Below are positions 30,413 to 32,576 of a DNA stretch of 32,576 bases, piece by piece. The DNA comes from JAAZNO01 sp012798275. Its GTDB lineage: Bacteria; Chloroflexota; Anaerolineae; B4-G1; SLSP01. Positions within the stretch are counted from its first letter, which is position 1. Every line of letters begins with the position of its first letter. The position numbers and the translations under genes are program-made. The stretch spans positions 1 through 32,576 of the forward strand of contig DAOPQD010000030.1 of NCBI GenBank assembly GCA_035347995.1, written 5' to 3'. Under the pieces are notes generated by a model. That model was given only the letters and a program-made list of their open reading frames with translations, was not told the DNA's origin and ran no database searches.

Positions 30413-32104
30413 ATGAACATCTTAGGAATCAACTGGGGCGCGCACGACAGCGCGGCGGCGCTGGTCCAGGACGACCGGGTGATTGCCGCAGCCGAAGAGG
30501 AGCGCTTCAACCGCATCAAACACGCGCCCTACGCCTACCCCCTCCGCGCGGCGCACTATTGCCTGCGCGAGGCCGGCTTGCGCGTGGAGGACCTCGACGA
30601 AATCGCTTTCAGCTTCCGCCCCACCCTGCAATTAGGCGCCTCGATCGCGCACACCGTCCGTTTCTTCCCGCGCGGCGCCTTCACCACCCTCGCCGAGCTC
30701 GTGCGCCGTATCTGGTACGCCGGCAGCGCTTCCTACTCCGAATATTTTTTGCATCTGACCCATCAGACGCAGCGTTTCTGGATTCCCCATCACACAGCGC
30801 ACGCCGCCAGTGCCTATTTCGCCTCCCCCTTCGACCAGGCCGCGATCCTCGTCATTGACGGCATGGGCGAATGGCCCGTGACGACCGCTTTCCGCGCGCG
30901 CGGCCCCCGGCTCGAACGCCTGCGGCAAGTCAGCTACCCCAATTCCATTGGCTTCCTCTACTCCGCCTTCACCGAATACCTGGGCTTCGAGCCTTTCGAC
31001 GCCGAATATAAGGTCATGGGACTGGCCGCCTATGGCGACCCCAGCCGCTATCGGCAGCAGCTGCGGGAGATCGTCCAGCTGCAAGCAGACGGCCGCTATC
31101 GCCTGGACCTGTCGTATTTCAACTTCCAGTACGATTACGGGCGCTCGACCTGGTACAACCCCCGGCGTATGACCGAGACCTTCGGCCCGCCGTGGCCCCG
31201 CGAGGAGCTGCCCGACCAGCGCTGCGCCGACATCGCCGCGGCGCTGCAAGAGCGCACCGAGGAGGTGATCTTTCACCTCGCCGATTGGCTGCACGCGGCG
31301 ACGGGCCTGGACGACCTGTGTCTCGCCGGGGGCGTGGCGCTCAACAGCGTCGCCAACGGCAAACTGCTGCGCCGGGGCCCCTTCCGCCGCATCTACATTC
31401 AGGGCGCGGCCAACGACGCCGGCTGCGCGCTCGGCACGGCGCTCTACCGCGCGCACGCCGTTCACGGGCGGCCCTGGGAGGAATTGCGCCATCTTTACTA
31501 CGGGCCGGGCTACACGACCGCCGAGGTCGAAACTGCCCTGAAAGCCACGCGCATGCCGTATCGCCGCATCGAGGACCCGGCGGAGACGGCGGCCCGGCTG
31601 CTCGTCGAGAACAACATCGTCGGCTGGTATCAAGGGCGGATGGAGTTCGGGCCGCGCGCGCTGGGCAATCGCAGCATCCTCGCCGATCCCCGCCGCGAGG
31701 ACATGAAGGACCGCATCAACGCCGCCATCAAATTCCGGGAGCCTTTCCGCCCCTTCGCGCCGTCGGTGCTGGCGGAACACGTCGCCGAGTTCTTCACCGA
31801 CATCGCGGAGTCGCCGTTCATGATCCTGGTGACGGACGTGCGGCCTGAGAAGCGCGCCGTCGTCCCCGCGATCACGCATGTAGACGGCAGTGGCCGTCTG
31901 CACACCGTCGAGCGCGCCGTCAATCCCTGCTACTGGCGCCTCATCGCCCGCTTCGGCGAGCTGACCGGCGTCCCGCTCGTGTTGAACACGTCCTTCAACG
32001 TGCGTGGGCAGCCCATCGTCAACACCCCGACGGAGGCGCTGGCGACGTTCTACACCTCCGGCCTGGATGCGCTGGTCATGGATCATTTTCTCGTGGAAAA
32101 GTGA
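30413..32104 (+). CDS. Carbamoyltransferase (NodU/CmcH family)
   Basis: 563 residues. The N-terminal domain (about 1-350) of the Kae1/YrdC-related carbamoyltransferase fold begins ILGINWGAHDSAAALVQD and contains IPHHTAHAASAYFASPF (His126, 127 and 130, metal site) and LVIDGMGEW. Then come EYKVMGLAAYGDPSRY and LCLAGGVALNSVANGKLL. The C-terminal domain (about 375-560) has MEFGPRALGNRSILADP and VPLVLNTSFNVRGQPIV. It transfers the carbamoyl group of carbamoyl phosphate to a hydroxyl of a sugar or small molecule. The usual partners are glycan or secondary-metabolite genes, but here it follows PEP carboxykinase by 30 nt, so its acceptor is unclear. Related proteins are also common in envelope clusters like the one at 84-14695. 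Confidence 0.9.
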   Translation: MNILGINWGAHDSAAALVQDDRVIAAAEEERFNRIKHAPYAYPLRAAHYCLREAGLRVEDLDEIAFSFRPTLQLGASIAHTVRFFPRGAFTTLAELVRRIWYAGSASYSEYFLHLTHQTQRFWIPHHTAHAASAYFASPFDQAAILVIDGMGEWPVTTAFRARGPRLERLRQVSYPNSIGFLYSAFTEYLGFEPFDAEYKVMGLAAYGDPSRYRQQLREIVQLQADGRYRLDLSYFNFQYDYGRSTWYNPRRMTETFGPPWPREELPDQRCADIAAALQERTEEVIFHLADWLHAATGLDDLCLAGGVALNSVANGKLLRRGPFRRIYIQGAANDAGCALGTALYRAHAVHGRPWEELRHLYYGPGYTTAEVETALKATRMPYRRIEDPAETAARLLVENNIVGWYQGRMEFGPRALGNRSILADPRREDMKDRINAAIKFREPFRPFAPSVLAEHVAEFFTDIAESPFMILVTDVRPEKRAVVPAITHVDGSGRLHTVERAVNPCYWRLIARFGELTGVPLVLNTSFNVRGQPIVNTPTEALATFYTSGLDALVMDHFLVEK

Positions 32105-32129
32105 CCGCCAACGTGAGAAGGTGCGAACG

Positions 32130-32187
32130 TAAGTGATTCGCCGATTCGCTTTTTCGCTGATTCGCTGATTCGCTGACTGCTGACCCG
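32130..32187. repeat. Octamer tandem repeat (TCGCTGAT family)
   Basis: Iterations of TTCGCTGA/TTCGCTTT, ending CTGACTGCTGACCCGCTGA. The same tract occurs at 19750-19795 and 28373-28402, in each case directly before a CTCTATTT(T) Shine-Dalgarno box. Confidence 0.8.
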
Positions 32188-32576
32188 CTGATCTCTATTT
32201 TCGAAGGGGACGCCATGTGCTGGCGCACATCATCCAAGGATGAAAATGTGAGTCGTGAGCAGCGACGGCTCACCGGTTCGGCAACGAGCCCACCGCGCTG
32301 AAGCGCGGTGTTGGAGGACGTAGCCGCCCCGGGGGCCAGGAATTTCTCATCTGATGCGTGAAACTCGTGTTCATTCGGGGCCATTTTCGCAGGAGACGCC
32401 AGGTGCTGGCGCACATCATCCAAGGATGAAAATGTGAGTCGTGAGCAGCGACGGCGACGGCTCACCGGTTCGACACGAGCCCACCGCGCTGAAGCGCGGT
32501 GTTTGAGGACGTAGCAGCCCCGGGGGCCAGGAATTTCTAATCTTATTCGTGAAATTCGTGTTCATTCGGGGCCATT
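32188..32576. repeat. RBS/mini-ORF repeat module, two tandem copies (copies 3 and 4), cut by window end
   Basis: Copy 3 runs from about 32188 to 32388 and copy 4 from about 32389 to the window edge; corresponding bases are 186 nt apart (32215 and 32401). Each has the SD box, the mini-ORF segment, the GTGAGC/GCTCAC segment, hairpin ACCGCGC-TGAA-GCGCGGT and a closing TTCATTCGGGGCCATT. Copy 3 lacks 6 bases (CGACGG) of the arginine-rich segment. Copy 4 may lead into another gene beyond the window. Confidence 0.85.
32215..32301 (+). other. Repeat-borne mini-ORF, copy 3 (MCWRTSSKDENV...)
   Basis: 28 codons after AAGGGG (cgaaggggacgccATG). The first 12 residues are identical to copy 2. A 6-base deletion and a 1-base insertion change the tail to SREQRRLTGSATSPPR. 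In the next tandem copy (32401) the ATG has become AGG, so that copy cannot start. Confidence 0.45.

Noticed and set aside
30632..32086. Long minus-strand reading frame opposite the carbamoyltransferase
   Set aside because: Same reason: the plus-strand protein has two full family domains, the antisense product has none.
32076..32465. Minus-strand ORF with LTFSSLDDVRQHM repeated
   Set aside because: It is the reverse of the mini-ORF repeat and has no Shine-Dalgarno. The plus strand has the SD and ATG. The similarity between copies follows from the DNA repeat.

Overview
This is a bacterial window with no rRNA, no CRISPR array and no phage or transposase genes. The gene content suggests a Chloroflexota-type organism (Anaerolineae/Caldilineae-like), but this is an inference from gene style and not proven. 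The pointers are a fused EIIA-HPr-EI phosphotransferase, a MsmX/UgpC-like ABC ATPase, a GTP-type PEP carboxykinase, GT87 and sulfatase-like envelope genes, a Flp pilin, and intergenic regions full of short tandem repeats. A run of 100 N at 18222-18321 shows that this is a scaffold joined across a tandem repeat.

Layout. (1) 84-14695, all on the minus strand and tightly packed, is a surface-glycan/glycolipid cluster. It is read from a PIG-V-like mannosyltransferase (14695) down through a GT2, an NAD-sugar epimerase, a multi-pass membrane protein, a 68-aa membrane protein, a truncated paralogue of the large membrane protein, two SAM methyltransferases, a dolichol-phosphate-mannose-synthase-like GT2, and two successive pairs of sulfatase-like membrane enzyme plus GT87 glycosyltransferase. 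No flippase, polymerase or ABC exporter is visible. (2) 14796-15091 holds a solitary Flp pilin with its own promoter and terminator. (3) 15110-18076 on the plus strand holds G-rich/C-rich simple repeats, a Maf nucleotide pyrophosphatase that looks leaderless, and a lipoprotein-type class B penicillin-binding protein. (4) 18078-18421 is a heptamer-based minisatellite containing the assembly gap. (5) 18500-21356 holds a DeoR-family regulator, about 0.7 kb of interspersed repeats, a solitary sugar ABC ATPase and tRNA-Leu(GAG). (6) 21499-27852 is a complete fructose PTS module: a divergent LacI-family regulator, then an EIIA-HPr-EI fusion, 1-phosphofructokinase and EIIBC, ended by a clear terminator. 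Both divergent promoters carry the same operator at the same distance from the -10. (7) 27853-32576 holds a second copy of the interspersed repeat that runs into the ribosome binding site of PEP carboxykinase, then a NodU/CmcH-type carbamoyltransferase, then tandem copies of another repeat up to the window edge.

How the parts fit. The PTS module can carry phosphate from PEP to fructose by itself (EI His452, HPr His171, EIIA His62, EIIB Cys10), and FruK then makes fructose-1,6-bisphosphate. PEP carboxykinase supplies PEP in the opposite metabolic direction. The glycan cluster probably builds and decorates a polyprenyl-linked envelope glycan on the outer face of the membrane.

The most unusual material is non-coding. 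A modular repeat family carries a Shine-Dalgarno box and a conserved start of a tiny ORF (MCWRTSSKDENV in three copies). A roughly 360-380-bp companion module contains three strong hairpins, with one covarying base pair and two loops that appear as reverse complements between its two copies. This family sits directly in the 5' leaders of metabolic genes.
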